Made by a program: the position numbers and the translations under genes
Origin: Ischnura elegans
Taxonomy: Eukaryota; Arthropoda; Insecta; Odonata; Coenagrionidae
Assembly (NCBI RefSeq): GCF_921293095.1
Contig: NC_060259.1
Span: 29,271,812-29,335,811, forward strand
Length of the DNA: 64,000 nucleotides
Direction of reading: 5' to 3'
In this document: positions 35,001-50,000 of the stretch, one piece after another
Position numbering within the stretch: the first letter of the stretch is position 1
How the letters are laid out: each line of letters starts with the position of its first letter
The notes under the pieces: model-generated
What the model was told of the DNA's origin: nothing
Database searches by the model: none
Seen by the model: the letters and a program-made list of their open reading frames with translations, nothing else

Positions 35001-38000
35001 TCTTTCAACTATTGTCTTAATGGGGGCAATGCAACCTCATGACCATGCTGTGAAATAAGAGAGAAGCGTGTCGTGTTGGAATATTTGGCCGCAAGTGTTG
35101 GATAATATAAAACAGATATGTATCATTCATATTTCATTTTTTCGTGATAACTATTTTCAATAATCCAGCTGTTCTTAGGCATTATTTTTCATATCCTGCA
35201 TATTGCATTATGCTTGGTAAAAGTGCATCTCAACTCTAAAAACTACACACGAGCCTTATTATTGGTTACATATCGGCTCCCAATTGCTGCGGAGCTGTAT
35301 TGATTTCCGCGTTTTGAAGCATCATTAATTTTTTCAAATGCTAAATTAAATTCAATCGGCTTCTTCTTGATCGATTTTGAGGTATTGCAATACATAAAGT
35401 ACATTAGAAGCAGAGCGTAAGCATGCCAAAAGGGGATTCAAAATTACGACTCGAAGAATTTCATAAGTCTTCAAAACCGATTCAATATGATCTCTCTTAT
35501 CAGACGCTGCAAGGGAAGCATGGCGGTATTTTCAGGGGCCATCGAGTCATTGGATTGCTTACCGGTTTCAAATGAAAACGAAGCATTATTATGTTTGTTG
35601 TTCTTTGATGCCTCCAGATTTGATGATAAATTTTTCATTTTCACGTCATAATAGTTGCGACCATTCCTTGGCTCACCTTAAAGAAAAAAATATAATTAGT
35701 AATAGTCATGTGAAGGAATGACGCATAGTTAATAGATATACGGGATACCTAGTGAAAATTCTGGTGAAAAAACCATAAAACATTAATAATGTATTAAGTT
35801 TCAGTTTTAAATTTGCTCGTATTCACAGTTATATCCACGAGAATCTTATACTCTTTTATTGTGCAAGGGAGAAGATATAATTCGAAAAAATGGAAGAGTT
35901 GTTTTGGAATGGTTTTTTTGAAAAAAAATATTGAATCACTACCCCGAATACCATGCATCAGAATCAAAGTTCGCCGGAACGAAACTTTTAGTTTACTATC
36001 CAAAGGATAACGAATTCCCCACATCTTGCTTCATCAAAATCACCCATGTCTTCGCCACTTGCTTGCATTTACATATCACATAAACACCCTAGTTTTAAAA
36101 TTTTAACGGTTTCTTTCGTTTCCGTGACGTGCGTTTTCGTTTGCGTCATTGAAATTAAATGTTTCTCCAAATTTTAAAATTATTTTTATAATGGTACATT
36201 TGGTATTAGATAAAATTCTCTACGTAGCCGATATGTGTTTATCCACTCAAGTGATAGGGATATATATTCCTTAATTTGGTTTTTAACTGTAGAAATATGG
36301 ACGTTTTATAAATGTTTCATTGCAACTGACACTAAAGCATTTTCTTTCACCTATTGTCTTAACGGGGGCAATGCAACCTCATAACCACGCTGTGAAATAA
36401 GAGAGAAGCGTGTCGTGTTGGAAAATTTTGCCGCAAGTGTTGGATAATATAAAACAGATATGTATCATTCATATTTCATTTTTTCGTGATAACTATTTTA
36501 AATAATCCTGCTGTTCTTAGGCATAATTTTTAATATCCTGCATATTGCATTATGCTTGGTAAAAGTGCATCTCAACTCTAAAAACTACACACGAGCCTTA
36601 TTATTGGTTACATATCGGCTCCCAATTGCTGTCGAGCTGTATTGTGTTCCGCGTTTTGAAGCATCATTAATTTTTTCAAATGCTAAATTAAATTCAATCG
36701 GCTTCTTCTTGATCGATTTTGAGGTATTGCAATACATAAAGTACATTAGAAGCAGAGCGTAAGCATGCCAAAAGGGGATTCAAAATTACGACTCGAAGAA
36801 TTTCATAAGTCTTCAAAACCGTTTAAATATGATCTATCTATCAGACGTTGCAAGTGAAGCAAGGCTGTATTTTAAGGGCCCATCCAGTCATTGGATTGCT
36901 TACCGGTTTCAAATGAAAACGAAGCATTATTATGTTTGTAGTTCTTTGATGCCTCCAGATTTGATGATAAATTTTTCATTTTCACGTCATAATAGTTGCG
37001 ACCATTCCTTGGCTCACCTTAAAGAAAAAATTATAATTAGTAATAGTCATGTGAAGGAATGACGTGTAGTTAATTGGTATACGGGATACCTAGCAAATAT
37101 TCTGGTGAAAAAACCATAAAAATTTACCTAATATATAGCAGTAGTTTTAATTTTGTTCGTAATCACACATATAACGACGAGAATCTTATGCTCTTCTATT
37201 GTGTCACATAGAAATAATATTCGAAAAAATGGAAGAAACGTTTTCGAATGGTGTTTTTGAAAAAAAAAATGAATCACTACCCCAAATACCATGCATCTGA
37301 ATCAAACTTCGATGGCACGAAACTTTTAGTTTTCTATCCAAAGGATAAAGAATTCACCACATCTTGCTTCATCAAAATCACCCATTCCTTCGCCACTTCT
37401 GTGCATTCACATACCACTCTCACACCCCCGTTTTATTTTGAATTGTTGCTTTTCGCTTCTGTGACGTGTGTTTTCGATTTCGTAACTCAAATAAATATGT
37501 GTCGAAATTTTAAAATTATTTTTATTATGGTGCATTTGGTATGAGATAAGATTCCCTACTTAGCCGAAATGTGTTTATCCACTCAAGTGATAGGGATATA
37601 TATTCCTTAATTTGGTTTTAAACTGTAGAAATATTCCCCATTTCGGTGTTTAATTGTAGAAATACGGATGCATTACAATTGTTTCGTTGCCATTGAAACA
37701 AGAGCATGATCTTTCACCGCTTTTCTTAGTAGGGGCAACGCAATCTCATGACCATGCTTTGAAATAAGAGTGAAGCGTGTCGTGTTGGAAAGTTTGGCCG
37801 CAAGTGTTGGATAATTGAAAACAGATATATATAATTCTTATATAATATTTCGTGATAATAATTGTAAATAATCCTGCTGTTCTAAGGCATTTTTTATCAT
37901 ATCCTTTATATCACATAATTTTTAGTAAAAGTGAATCTCAACTCTTAAAAATACACAAGAGCCTTATTATTGGTTACATGTCGGCTCACAATTGCTGCGT

Positions 38001-41000
38001 AGTTGTAACGTGTTCCGCATTTTAGAGTATCATTTATTATTTACTAATGAAATTTAATCTCAATCGGCTTCTTGATGTTTCCATTTGTGGTTTTGCAATA
38101 CTTGACAGAACATTAGAAGCAGAGCGTCAGCACGCCTAAAGGTGATTCAAAATTACGACTCGAAGAATTTCATAAGTCTTCAAAACCGATATTATCTCTC
38201 TTATCAGACGCTGCAAGGGAAGCATGGCGGTATTTTCAGGGGCCATCGAGTCATTGGATTGCTTACCGGTTTCAAAGGAAAACGAATCATTTTTATGTTT
38301 GTAGTTGTGTGATGCCTCCAGATTTGATGATAAATTTTTCATTTTCACGTCATAATAGTTGTGACCATTCCTTGGCTCACCTTAAAGAAAAAATTATAAT
38401 TAGTAATAGTCATGTGAAGGAATGACGTGTAGTTAATTGGTATACGGGATACCTAGCAAATATTCTGGTGAAAAAACCATAAAAATTTACCTAATATATA
38501 GCAGTAGTTTTAATTTTGTTCGTAATCACACATATAACGACGAGAATCTTATGCTCTTCTATTGTGTCAGATAGAAATAATATTCGAAAAATTGGAAGAA
38601 AGGTTTTCGAATGGTGTTTTTGAAAAAAAATTGAATCACTACCTCAAATGCCGTTCATCTGAATCAAACTTCGATGGCACGAAACTTTTAGTTTTCTATC
38701 CAAAAAATAAGGAATTAACCACATCTTGCTTCATCGAAATCACCCATGTCTTCGCCACTTGCGTGCATTAACATATCACATTAACACCCCAGTTTTAAAA
38801 TTTTAACGGTTTCTTTCGTTTCCGTGACGTGCGTTTTCGGTTGCGTCACTGAAATGAAATAAGTATCGAAATTTTAAAAATATTTTTATAATGGTACATT
38901 TGGTATCAGATAACGTTATCTACTTAGATGAAATGTGTTTATTCACTCAAGTGATAGGGACATTTATTCCTCATTCGGTTTATTAATTGTAGAAATACGG
39001 ACGTTTTATAAATGTTTCATTGCAACTTACACTAAATCATTATCTTTCACCCATTGTCTTAATGGGGGCAATGCAACCTCATGACCATGCTGTGAAATAA
39101 GAGAGAAGCGTGTCGTGTTGGAATATTTGGCCGCAAGTGTTGGATAATATAAAACAGATATGTATCATTCATATTTCATTTTTTCGTGATAACTATTTTC
39201 AATAATCCAGCTGTTCTTAGGCATTATTTTTCATATCCTGCATATTGCATTATGCTTGGTAAAAGTGCATCTCAACTCTAAAAACTACACACGAGCCTTA
39301 TTATTGGTTACATATCGGCTCCCAATTGCTGCGGAGCTGTATTGTTTTCCGCGTTTTGAAGCATCATTAATTTTTTCAAATGCTAAATTAAATTCAATCG
39401 GCTTCTTCTTGTTCGAATTTGAGGTATTGCAATACATAAAGAACATTAGAAGCAGAGCGTCAGCATGCCAAAAGGGGATTCAAAATTACGACTCGAAGAA
39501 TTTCATAAGTCTTCAAAACCGTTTAAATATGATCTATCTATCAGACGTTGCAAGTGAAGCAAGGCTGTATTTTAAGGGCCCATCCAGTCATTGGATTGCT
39601 TACCGGTTTCAAATGAAAACGAAGCATTATTATGTTTGTAGTTATGTGATGCCTCCAGATTTGATGACAAATTCTTCATTTTCACGTCATAATAGTTGCG
39701 ACCATTCCTTGGCTCACCTTAAAGAAAAAATTATAATTAGTAATAGTCATGTGAAGGAATGACGCATAGTTAATAGGTATACGGGATACCTAGTGATAAT
39801 TCTGGTGAAAAAACCATAAAACATTAATAATGTATTAAGTTTCAGTTTTAAATTTGCTCGTATTCACAGATATATCCACGAGAATCTTATACTCTTTTAT
39901 TTTGCCAGGGAGAAGATATAATTCGAAAAAATGGAAGTATTTTTTTCGAATGGTTTTTTTGAAAAAAAAAATTGAATCACTACCCCGAATACCATGCATC
40001 AGAATCAAAGTTCGCCGGAACGAAACTTTTAGTTTTCTATCCAAAGGATATGGAATTAACCACATCTTGCTTCATTAAAATCACGCATGCCTTCGCCACT
40101 TGCGTGCATTAACATACCAAGTTAACACCCCAGTTTTAAAATATTAACGGTTGCTTTTCGTTTCCGTGACGTGCGTTTTCGGTGTCGCTATTGAAATGAA
40201 ATAAGTATCGAAATTTTAAAAACATTTTTATAATGGTATATTTGGTATTAGATAACGTTATATACTTAGATGAAATGTGTTTATTCACTCAAGTGATAGG
40301 GACATTTATTCCTCATTCGGGTTATTAATTGTAGAAATACGGACGTTTTACAAATGTTTCATTGCAACTGACACTAAAGCATTATATTTCACCTATTGTC
40401 TTAATGGGGGCAATGCAACCTCATAACCATGCTGTGAAATAGGAGAGTAGTGTGTCGTGTTGGAAAATTTGGCCGCAAGTGTTGGATAATATAAAACAGA
40501 TATGTATCATTCATATTTCATTTTTTCGTGATAACTATTTGAAATATTCCTGCTGTTCTTAGGCATAATTTTCATTTCCTGCATATTGCATCATGCTTGG
40601 TAAAAGTGCATCTCAACTCTGAAAACTACACACGAGCCTTATTATTGGTTACATATCGGCTCCCAATTGCTGCGGAGCTGTATTGTTTTCCGCGTTTTGA
40701 AGCATCATTAATTTTTTCAAAGGCTAAATTAAATTCAATCGGCTTCTTCTTGTTCGAATTACAGGTATTGCAATACATAAAGATCGTTAGAAGCAGAGCG
40801 TCAGCATGCCAAAAGGGGATTCAAAATTACGACTCGAGGAATTTCATAAGTCTTCAAAAACGTTTCAATATGATCTCTCTTATCAGACGCTGCAAGGTAA
40901 GCATGGCGGTATTTTCAGGGTCCATCGAGTCATTGGATTGCTTACCGGTTTCAAATGAAAACGAAGCATTATTATGTTTGTAGTTCTTTGATGCCTCCAG

Positions 41001-44000
41001 ATTTGATGATAAATTTTTCATTTTCACGTCATAATAGTTGCGACCATTCCTTGGCTCACCTTAAAGAAAAAATTATAATTAGTAATAGTCATGTGAAGGA
41101 ATGACGTGTAGTTAATTGGTATTCGGGATACATAGCAAATATTCTGGTGAAAAAACCATAAAAATTTACCTAATATATAGCAGTAGTTTTAATTTTGTTC
41201 GTAATCACACATATAACGACGAGAATCTTATGCTCTTCTATTGTGTCAGATAGAAATAATATTCGAAAAATTGGAAGAAAGGTTTTCGAATGGTGTTTTT
41301 GAAAAAAAATTGAATCACTACCTCAAATGCCGTTCATCTGAATCAAATTTCGATGGCACGAAACTTTTAGTTTTATATCCAAAAAATAAGGAATTAACCA
41401 CATCTTGCTTCATCGAAATCACCCATGTCTTCGCCACTTGCGTGCATTAACATATCACATTAACACCCCAGTTTTAAAATTTTAACGGTTTCTTTCGTTT
41501 CCGTGACGTGCGTTTTCGGTTGCGTCACTGAAATGAAATAAGTATCGAAATTTTAAAAATATTTTTATAATGGTACATTTGGTATCAGATAACGTTATCT
41601 ACTTAGATGAAATGTGTTTATCCACTCAAGTGATAGGGACATTTATTCCTCATTCGGTTTATTAATTGTAGAAATACGGACGTTTTATAAATGTTTCATT
41701 GCAACTTACACTAAAGCATTATCTTTCACCCATTGTCTTAATGGGGGCAATGCAACCTCATGACCATGCTGTGAAATAAGAGAGAAGCGTGTCGTGTTGG
41801 AATATTTGGCCGCAAGTGTTGGATAATATAAAACAGATATGTATCATTCATATTTCATTTTTTCGTGATAACTATTTTCAATAATCCAGCTGTTCTTTGG
41901 CATAATTTTTCATATCCTGCATATTGCATTATGCTTGGTAAAAGTGCATCTTAACCCAAAAAATACACACGAGCCTTATTATTGGTTACATATCGGCTCC
42001 CAATTGCTGCGGAGCAGTATTGTTTTCCGCGTTTTGAAGCATCATTAATTTTTTCAAATGCTAAATTAAATTCAATCGGCTTCTTCTTGTTCGAATTTGA
42101 GGTATTGCAATACATAAAGAACATTAGAAGCAGAGCGTCAGCATGCCAAAAGGGGATTCAAAATTACGACTCGAAGAATTTCATAAGTCTTCAAAACCGT
42201 TTAAATATGATCTATCTATCAGACGTTGCAAGTGAAGCAAGGCTGTATTTTAAGGGCCCATCCAGTCATTGGATTACTTACCGGTTTCAAATGAAAACGA
42301 AGCATTATTATGTTTGTAGTTATGTGATGCCTCCAGATTTGATGATAAATTTTTCATTTTCACGTCATAATAGTTGCGACCATTCCTTGGCTCACCTTAA
42401 AGAAAAAATTATAATTAGTAATAGTCATGTGAAGGAATGACGCATAGTTAATAGGTATACGGGATACCTAGTGAAAATTCTGGTGAAAAAACCATAAAAC
42501 ATTAATAATGTATTAAGTTTCAGTTTTAAATTTGCTCGTATTCACAGATATATCCACGAGAATCTTATACTCTTTTATTGTGCAAGGGAGAAGATATAAT
42601 TCGAAAAAATGGAAGAATTGTTTTGGAATGGTTTTTTTGAAAAAAAAAATTGAATCACTACCCCGAATACCATGCATCAGAATCAAAGTTCGCCGGAACG
42701 AAACATTTAGTTTTCTATCCAAAGGATATGGAATTAACCACATCTTGCTTCATTAAAATCACGCATGCCTTCGCCACTTGCGTGCATTAACATACCAAGT
42801 TAACACCCCAGTTTTAAAATATTAACGGTTGCTTTTCGTTACCGTGACGTGCGTTTTCGGTGTCGCTACTGAAATGAAATAAGTATCGAAATTTTAAAAA
42901 TATTTTTATAATGGTACATTTGGTATCAGATAACGTTATCTACTTAGATGAAATGTGTTTATTCACTGAAGTCATAGGGGCATTTAGTCCTCATTCGGGT
43001 TATTAGTTGTAGAAATACGGACGTTTTATAAATGTTTCATTGCAACTGACACTAAAGCATTATCTTTCAACTATTGTCTTCATGGGGGCAATGCAACCTC
43101 ATGACCATGCTGTGAAATAAGAGAGAAGCGTGTCGTGTTGGAATATTTGGCCGCAAGTGTTGGATAATATAAAACAGATATGTATCATTCATATTTCATT
43201 TTTTCGTGATAACTATTTTAAATAATCCTTCTGTTCTTAGGCATAATTTTTCCATATCCTGCATATTGCATTATGCTTGGTAAAAGTGCATCTCAACTCT
43301 AAAAACTACACACGAGCCTTTTTATTGGTTACATATCGGCTCCCAATTGCTGCGGAGCTGTATTGTTTTCCGCGTTTTGAAGCATCATTAATTTTTTCAA
43401 AGGCTAAATTAAATTCAATCGGCTTCTTCTTGTTCGAATTTGAGGTATTGCAATACATAAAGAACATTAGAAGCAGAGCGTCAGCATGCCAAAAGGGGAT
43501 TCAAAATTACGACCTGAAGAATTTCGTAAGTCTTCAAAACCGATTCAATATGATCTCTCTTATCAGACGCTGCAAGGGAAGCATGGCGGTATTTTCAGGG
43601 GCCATCGAGTCATTGGATTGCTTACCGGTTTCAAATGAAAACGAAGCATTATTATGTTTGTAGTTCTGTGATGCCTCCAGATTTGATGATAAATTTTTCA
43701 TTTTCACGTCATAATAGTTGCGACCATTCCTTGGCTCACCTTAAAGAAAAAAAATATAATTAGTAATAGTCATGTGAAGGAATGACGCATAGTTAATAGA
43801 TATACGGGATACCTAGTGAAAATTCTGGTGAAAAAACCATAAAACATTAATAATGTCTTAAGTTTCAGTTTTAAATTTGCTCGTATTCACAGTTATAACC
43901 ACGAGAATCTTATACTCTTTTATTGTGCAAGGGAGAAGATATAATTCGAAAAAATGGAAGAGTTTTTGGAATGGTTTTTTTGAAAAAAAATATTGAATCA

Positions 44001-47000
44001 CTACCCCGAATACCATGCATCAGAATCAAAGTTCGCCGGAACGAAACTTTTAGTTTACTATCCAAAGGATAACGAATTCCCCACATCTTGCTTCATCAAA
44101 ATCACCCATGTCTTCGCCACTTTCTTGCATTTACATATCACATAAACACCCTAGTTTTAAAATTTTAACGGTTTCTTTCGTTTCCGTGACGTGCGTTTTC
44201 GTTTGCGTCATTGAAATTAAATGTTTCTCCAAATTTTAAAATTATTTTTATAATGGTACATTTGGTATCAGATAAAATTCTCTACGTAGCCGATATGTGT
44301 TTATCCACTCAAGTGATAGGGATATATATTCCTTAATTTGGTTTTTAACTGTAGATATATGGACGTTTTATAAATGTTTCATTGCAACTGACACTAAAGC
44401 ATTTTCTTTCACCTATTGTCTTAACGGGGGCAATGCAACCTCATAACCACGCTGTGAAATAAGAGAGAGGCGTGTCGTGTTGGAAAATTTTGCCGCAAGT
44501 GTTGGATAATATAAAACAGATATGTATCATTCATATTTCATTTTTTCGTGATAACTATTTTAAATAATCCTGCTGTTCTTAGGCATAATTTTTCATATCC
44601 TGCATATTGCATTATGCTTGGTAAAAGTGCATCTCAACTCTAAAAACTACACACGAGCCTTATTATTGGTTACATATCGGCTCCCAATTGCTGCCGAGCT
44701 GTATTGTTTTCCGCGTTTTGAAGCATCATTAATTTTTTCAAATGCTAAATTAAATTCAATCGGCTTCTTCTTGATCGATTTTGAGGTATTGCAATACATA
44801 AAGTACATTAGAAGCAGAGCGTAAGCATGCCAAAAGGGGATTCAAAATTACGACTCGAAGAATTTCATAAGTCTTCAAAACCGATTCAATATGATCTCTC
44901 TTATCAGACGCTGCAAGGGAAGCATGGCGGTATTTTCAGGGGCCATCGAGTCATTGGATTGCTTACCGGTTTCAAATGAAAACGAAGCATTATTATGTTT
45001 GTAGTTCTTTGATGCCTCCAGATTTGATGATAAATTTTTCATTTTCACGTCATAATAGTTGCGACCATTCCTTGGCTCACCTTAAAGAAAAAATTATAAT
45101 TAGTTATAGTCATGTGAAGGAATGACGTGTAGTTAATTGGTATACGGGATACCTAGCAAATATTCTGGTGAAAAAACCATAAAAATTTACCTAATATATA
45201 GCAGTAGTTTTAATTTTGTTCGTAATCACACATATAACGACGAGAATCTTATGCTCTTCTACTGTGTCCGATAGAAATAATATTCGAAAAATTGGAAGAA
45301 AGGTTTTCGAATGGTGTTTTTGAAAAAAAATTGAATCACTACCTCAAATGCCGTTCATCTGAATCAAACTTCGATGGCACGAAACTTTTAGTTTTCTATC
45401 CAAAAAATAAGGAATTAACCACATCTTGCTTCATCGAAATCACCCATGTCTTCGCCACTTGCGTGCATTAACATATCACATTAACACCCCAGTTTTAAAA
45501 TTTTAACGGTTTCTTTCGTTTCCGTGACGTGCGTTTTCGGTTGCGTCACTGAAATGAAATAAGTATCGAAATTTTAAAAATATTTTTATAATGGTACATT
45601 TGGTATCAGATAACGTTATCTACTTAGATGAAATGTGTTTATTCACTCAAGTGATAGGGACATTTATTCCTCATTCGGTTTATTAATTGTAGAAATACGG
45701 ACGTTTTATAAATGTTTCATTGCAACTTACACTAAAGCATTATCTTTCACCCATTGTCTTAATGGGGGCAATGCAACCTCATGACCATGCTGTGAAATAA
45801 GAGAGAAGCGTGTCGTGTTGGAATATTTGGCCGCATGTGTTGGATAATATAAAACAGATATGTATCATTCATATTTCATTTTTTCGTGATAACTATTTTC
45901 AATAATCCAGCTGTTCTTAGGCATAATTTTTCATATCCTGCATATTGCATTATGCTTGGTAAAAGTGCATCTCAACCCAAAAAATACACACGAGCCTTAT
46001 TATTGGTTACATATCGGCTCCCAATTGCTGCGGAGCTGTATTGTTTTCCGCGTTTTGAAGCATCATTAATTTTTTCAAATGCTAAATTAAATTCAATCGG
46101 CTTCTTCTTGTTCGAATTTGAGGTATTGCAATACATAAAGAACATTAGAAGCAGAGCGTCAGCATGCCAAAAGGGGATTCAAAATTACGACTCGAAGAAT
46201 TTCATAAGTCTTCAAAACCGTTTAAATATGATCTATCTATCAGACGTTGCAAGTGAAGCAAGGCTGTATTTTAAGGGCCCATCCAGTCATTGGGTTGCTT
46301 ACCGGTTTCAAATGAAAACGAAGCATTATTATGTTTGTAGTTATGTGATGCCTCCAGATTTGATGATAAATTTTTCATTTTCACGTCATAATAGTTGCGA
46401 CCATTCCTTGGCTCACCTTAAAGAAAAAATTATAATTAGTAATAGTCATGTGAAGGAATGACGCATAGTTAATAGGTATACGGGATACCTAGTGAAAATT
46501 CTGGTGAAAAAACCATAAAACATTAATAATGTATTAAGTTTCAGTTTTAAATTTGCTCGTATTCACAGATATATCCACGAGAATCTTATACTCTTTTATT
46601 GTGCAAGGGAGAAGATATAATTCGAAAAAATGGAAGAATTGTTTTGGAATGGTTTTTTTGAAAAAAAAAATTGAATCACTACCCCGAATACCATGCATCA
46701 GAATCAAAGTTCGCCGGAACGAAACATTTAGTTTTCTATCCAAAGGATATGGAATTAACCACATCTTGCTTCATTAAAATCACGCATGCCTTCGCCACTT
46801 GCGTACATTAACATACCAAGTTAACACCCCAGTTTTAAAATATTAACGGTTGCTTTTCGTTACCGTGACGTGCGTTTTCGGTGTCGCTACTGAAATGAAA
46901 TAAGTATCGAAATTTTAAAAATATTTTTATAATGGTACATTTGGTATCAGATAACGTTATCTACTTAGATGAAATGTATTTATTCACTCAAGTCATAGGG

Positions 47001-50000
47001 GCATTTAGTCCTCAATCGGGTTATTAGTTGTAGAAATACGGACGTTTTTTAAATGTTTCATTGCAACTGACACTAAAGCATTATCTTTCAACTATTGTCT
47101 TCATGGGGGCAATGCAACCTCATGACCATGCTGTGAAATAAGAGAGAAGCGTGTCGTGTTGGAATATTTGGCCGCAAGTGTTGGATAATATAAAACAGAT
47201 ATGTATCATTCATATTTCATTTTTTCGTGATAACTATTTTCAATAATCCAGCTGTTCTTAGGCATAATTTTTCATATCCTGCATATTGCATTATGCTTGG
47301 TAAAAGTGCATCTCAACTCTAAAAACTACACACGAGCCTTATTATTGGTTACATATCGGCTCCCAATTGCTGCGGAGCTGTATTGTTTTCCGCGTTTTGA
47401 AGCATCATTAATTTTTTCAAAGGCTAAATTAAATTCAATCGGCTTCTTCTTGTTCGAATTTGAGGTATTGCAATACATAAAGAACATTAGAAGCAGAGCG
47501 TCAGCATGCCAAAAGGGGATTCAAAATTACGACTCGAAGAATTTCGTAAGTCTTCAAAACCGATTCAATATGATCTCTCTTATCAGACGCTGCAAGGGAA
47601 GCATGGCGGTATTTTCAGGGGCCATCGAGTCATTGGATTGCTTACCGGTTTCAAATGAAAACGAAGCATTATTATGTTTGTAGTTCTGTGATGCCTCCAG
47701 ATTTGATGATAAATTTTTCATTTTCACGTCATAATAGTTGCGACCATTCCTTGGCTCACCTTAAAGAAAAAAATATAATTAGTAATAGTCATGTGAAGGA
47801 ATGACGCATAGTTAATAGATATACGGGGTACCTAGTGAAAATTCTGGTGAAAAAACCATAAAACATTAATATATATTAAGTTTCAGTTTTAAATTTGCTC
47901 GTATTCACAGTTATAACCACGAGAATCTTATACTCTTTTATTGTGCAAGGGAGAAGATATAATTCGAAAAAATGGAAGAGTTGTTTTGGAATGGTTTTTT
48001 TGAAAAAAAATATTGAATCACTACCCCGAATACCATGCATCAGAATCAAAGTTCGCCGGAACGAAACTTTTAGTTTACTATCCAAAGGATAACGAATTCC
48101 CCACATCTTGCTTCGTCAAAATCACCCATGTCTTCGCCACTTGCTTGCATTTACATATCACATAAACACCCTAGTTTTAAAATTTTAACGGTTACTTTCG
48201 TTTCCGTGACGTGCGTTTTCGTTTGCGTCATTGAAATTAAATGTTTCTCCAAATTTTAAAATTATTTTTATAATGGTACATTTGGTATCAGATAAAATTC
48301 TCTACGTAGCCGATATGTTTTTATCCACTCAAGTGATAGGGATATATATTCCTTAATTTGGTTTTTAACTGTAGAAATATGGACGTTTTATAAATGTTTC
48401 ATTGCAACTGACACTAAAGCATTTTCTTTCACCTATTGTCTTAACGGGGGCAATGCAACCTCATAACCACGCTGTGAAATAAGAGAGAAGCGTGTCGTGT
48501 TGGAAAATTTTGCCGCAAGTGTTGGATAATATAAAACAGATATGTATCATTCATATTTCATTTTTTCGTGATAACTATTTTAAATAATCCTGCTGTTGTT
48601 AGGCATAATTTTTCATATCCTGCATATTGCATTATGCTTGGTAAAAGTGCATCTCAACTCTAAAAACTACACACGAGCCTTATTATTGGTTACATATCGG
48701 CTCCCAATTGCTGCCGAGCTGTATTGTGTTCCGCGTTTTGAAGCATCATTAATTTTTTCAAATGCTAAATTAAATTCAATCGGCTTCTTCTTGATCGAAT
48801 TTGAGGTATTGCAATACATAAAGTACATTAGAAGCAGAGCGTAAGCATGCCAAAAGGGGATTCAAAATTACGACTCGAAGAATTTCATAAGTCTTCAAAA
48901 CCGATTCAATATGATCTCTCTTATCAGACGCTGCAAGGGAAGCATGGCGGTATTTTCAGGGGCCATCGAGTCATTGGATTGCTTACCGGTTTCAAATGAA
49001 AACGAAGCATTATTATGTTTGTAGTTCTTTGATGCCTCCAGATTTGATGATAAATTTTTCATTTTCACGTCATAATAGTTGCGACCATTCCTTGGCTCAC
49101 CTTAAAGAAAAAATTATAATTAGTAATAGTCATGTGAAGGAATGACGTGTAGTTAATTGGTATACGGGATACCTAGCAAATATTCTGGTGAAAAAACCAT
49201 AAAAATTTACCTAATATATAGCAGTAGTTTTAATTTTGTTCGTAATCACACATATAACGACGAGAATCTTATGCTCTTCTATTGTGTCAGATAGAAATAA
49301 TATTCGAAAAATTGGAAGAAAGGTTTTCGAATGGTGTTTTTGAAAAAAAATTGAATCACTACCTCAAATGCCGTTCATCTGAATCAAACTTCGATGGCAC
49401 GAAACTTTTAGTTTTCTATCCAAAAAATAAGGAATTAACCACATCTTGCTTCATCGAAATCACCCATGTCTTCGCCACTTGCGTGCATTAACATATCACA
49501 TTAACACCCCAGTTTTAAAATTTTAACGGTTTCTTTCGTTTCCGTGACGTGCGTTTTCGGTTGCGTCACTGAAATGAAATAAGTATCGAAATTTTAAAAA
49601 TATTTTTATAATGGTACATTTGGTATCAGATAACGTTATCTACTTAGATGAAATGTGTTTATTCACTCAAGTGATAGGGACATTTATTCCTCATTCGGTT
49701 TATTAATTGTAGAAATACGGACGTTTTATAAATGTTTCATTGCAACTTACACTAAATCATTATCTTTCACCCATTGTCTTAATGGGGGCAATGCAACCTC
49801 ATGACCATGCTGTGAAATAAGAGAGAAGCGTGTCGTGTTGGAATATTTGGCCGCAAGTGTTGGATAATATAAAACAGATATGTATCATTCATATTTCATT
49901 TTTTCGTGATAACTATTTTCAATAATCCAGCTGTTCTTAGGCATAATTTTTCATATCCTGCATATTGCATTATGCTTGGTAAAAGTGCATCTCAACTCTA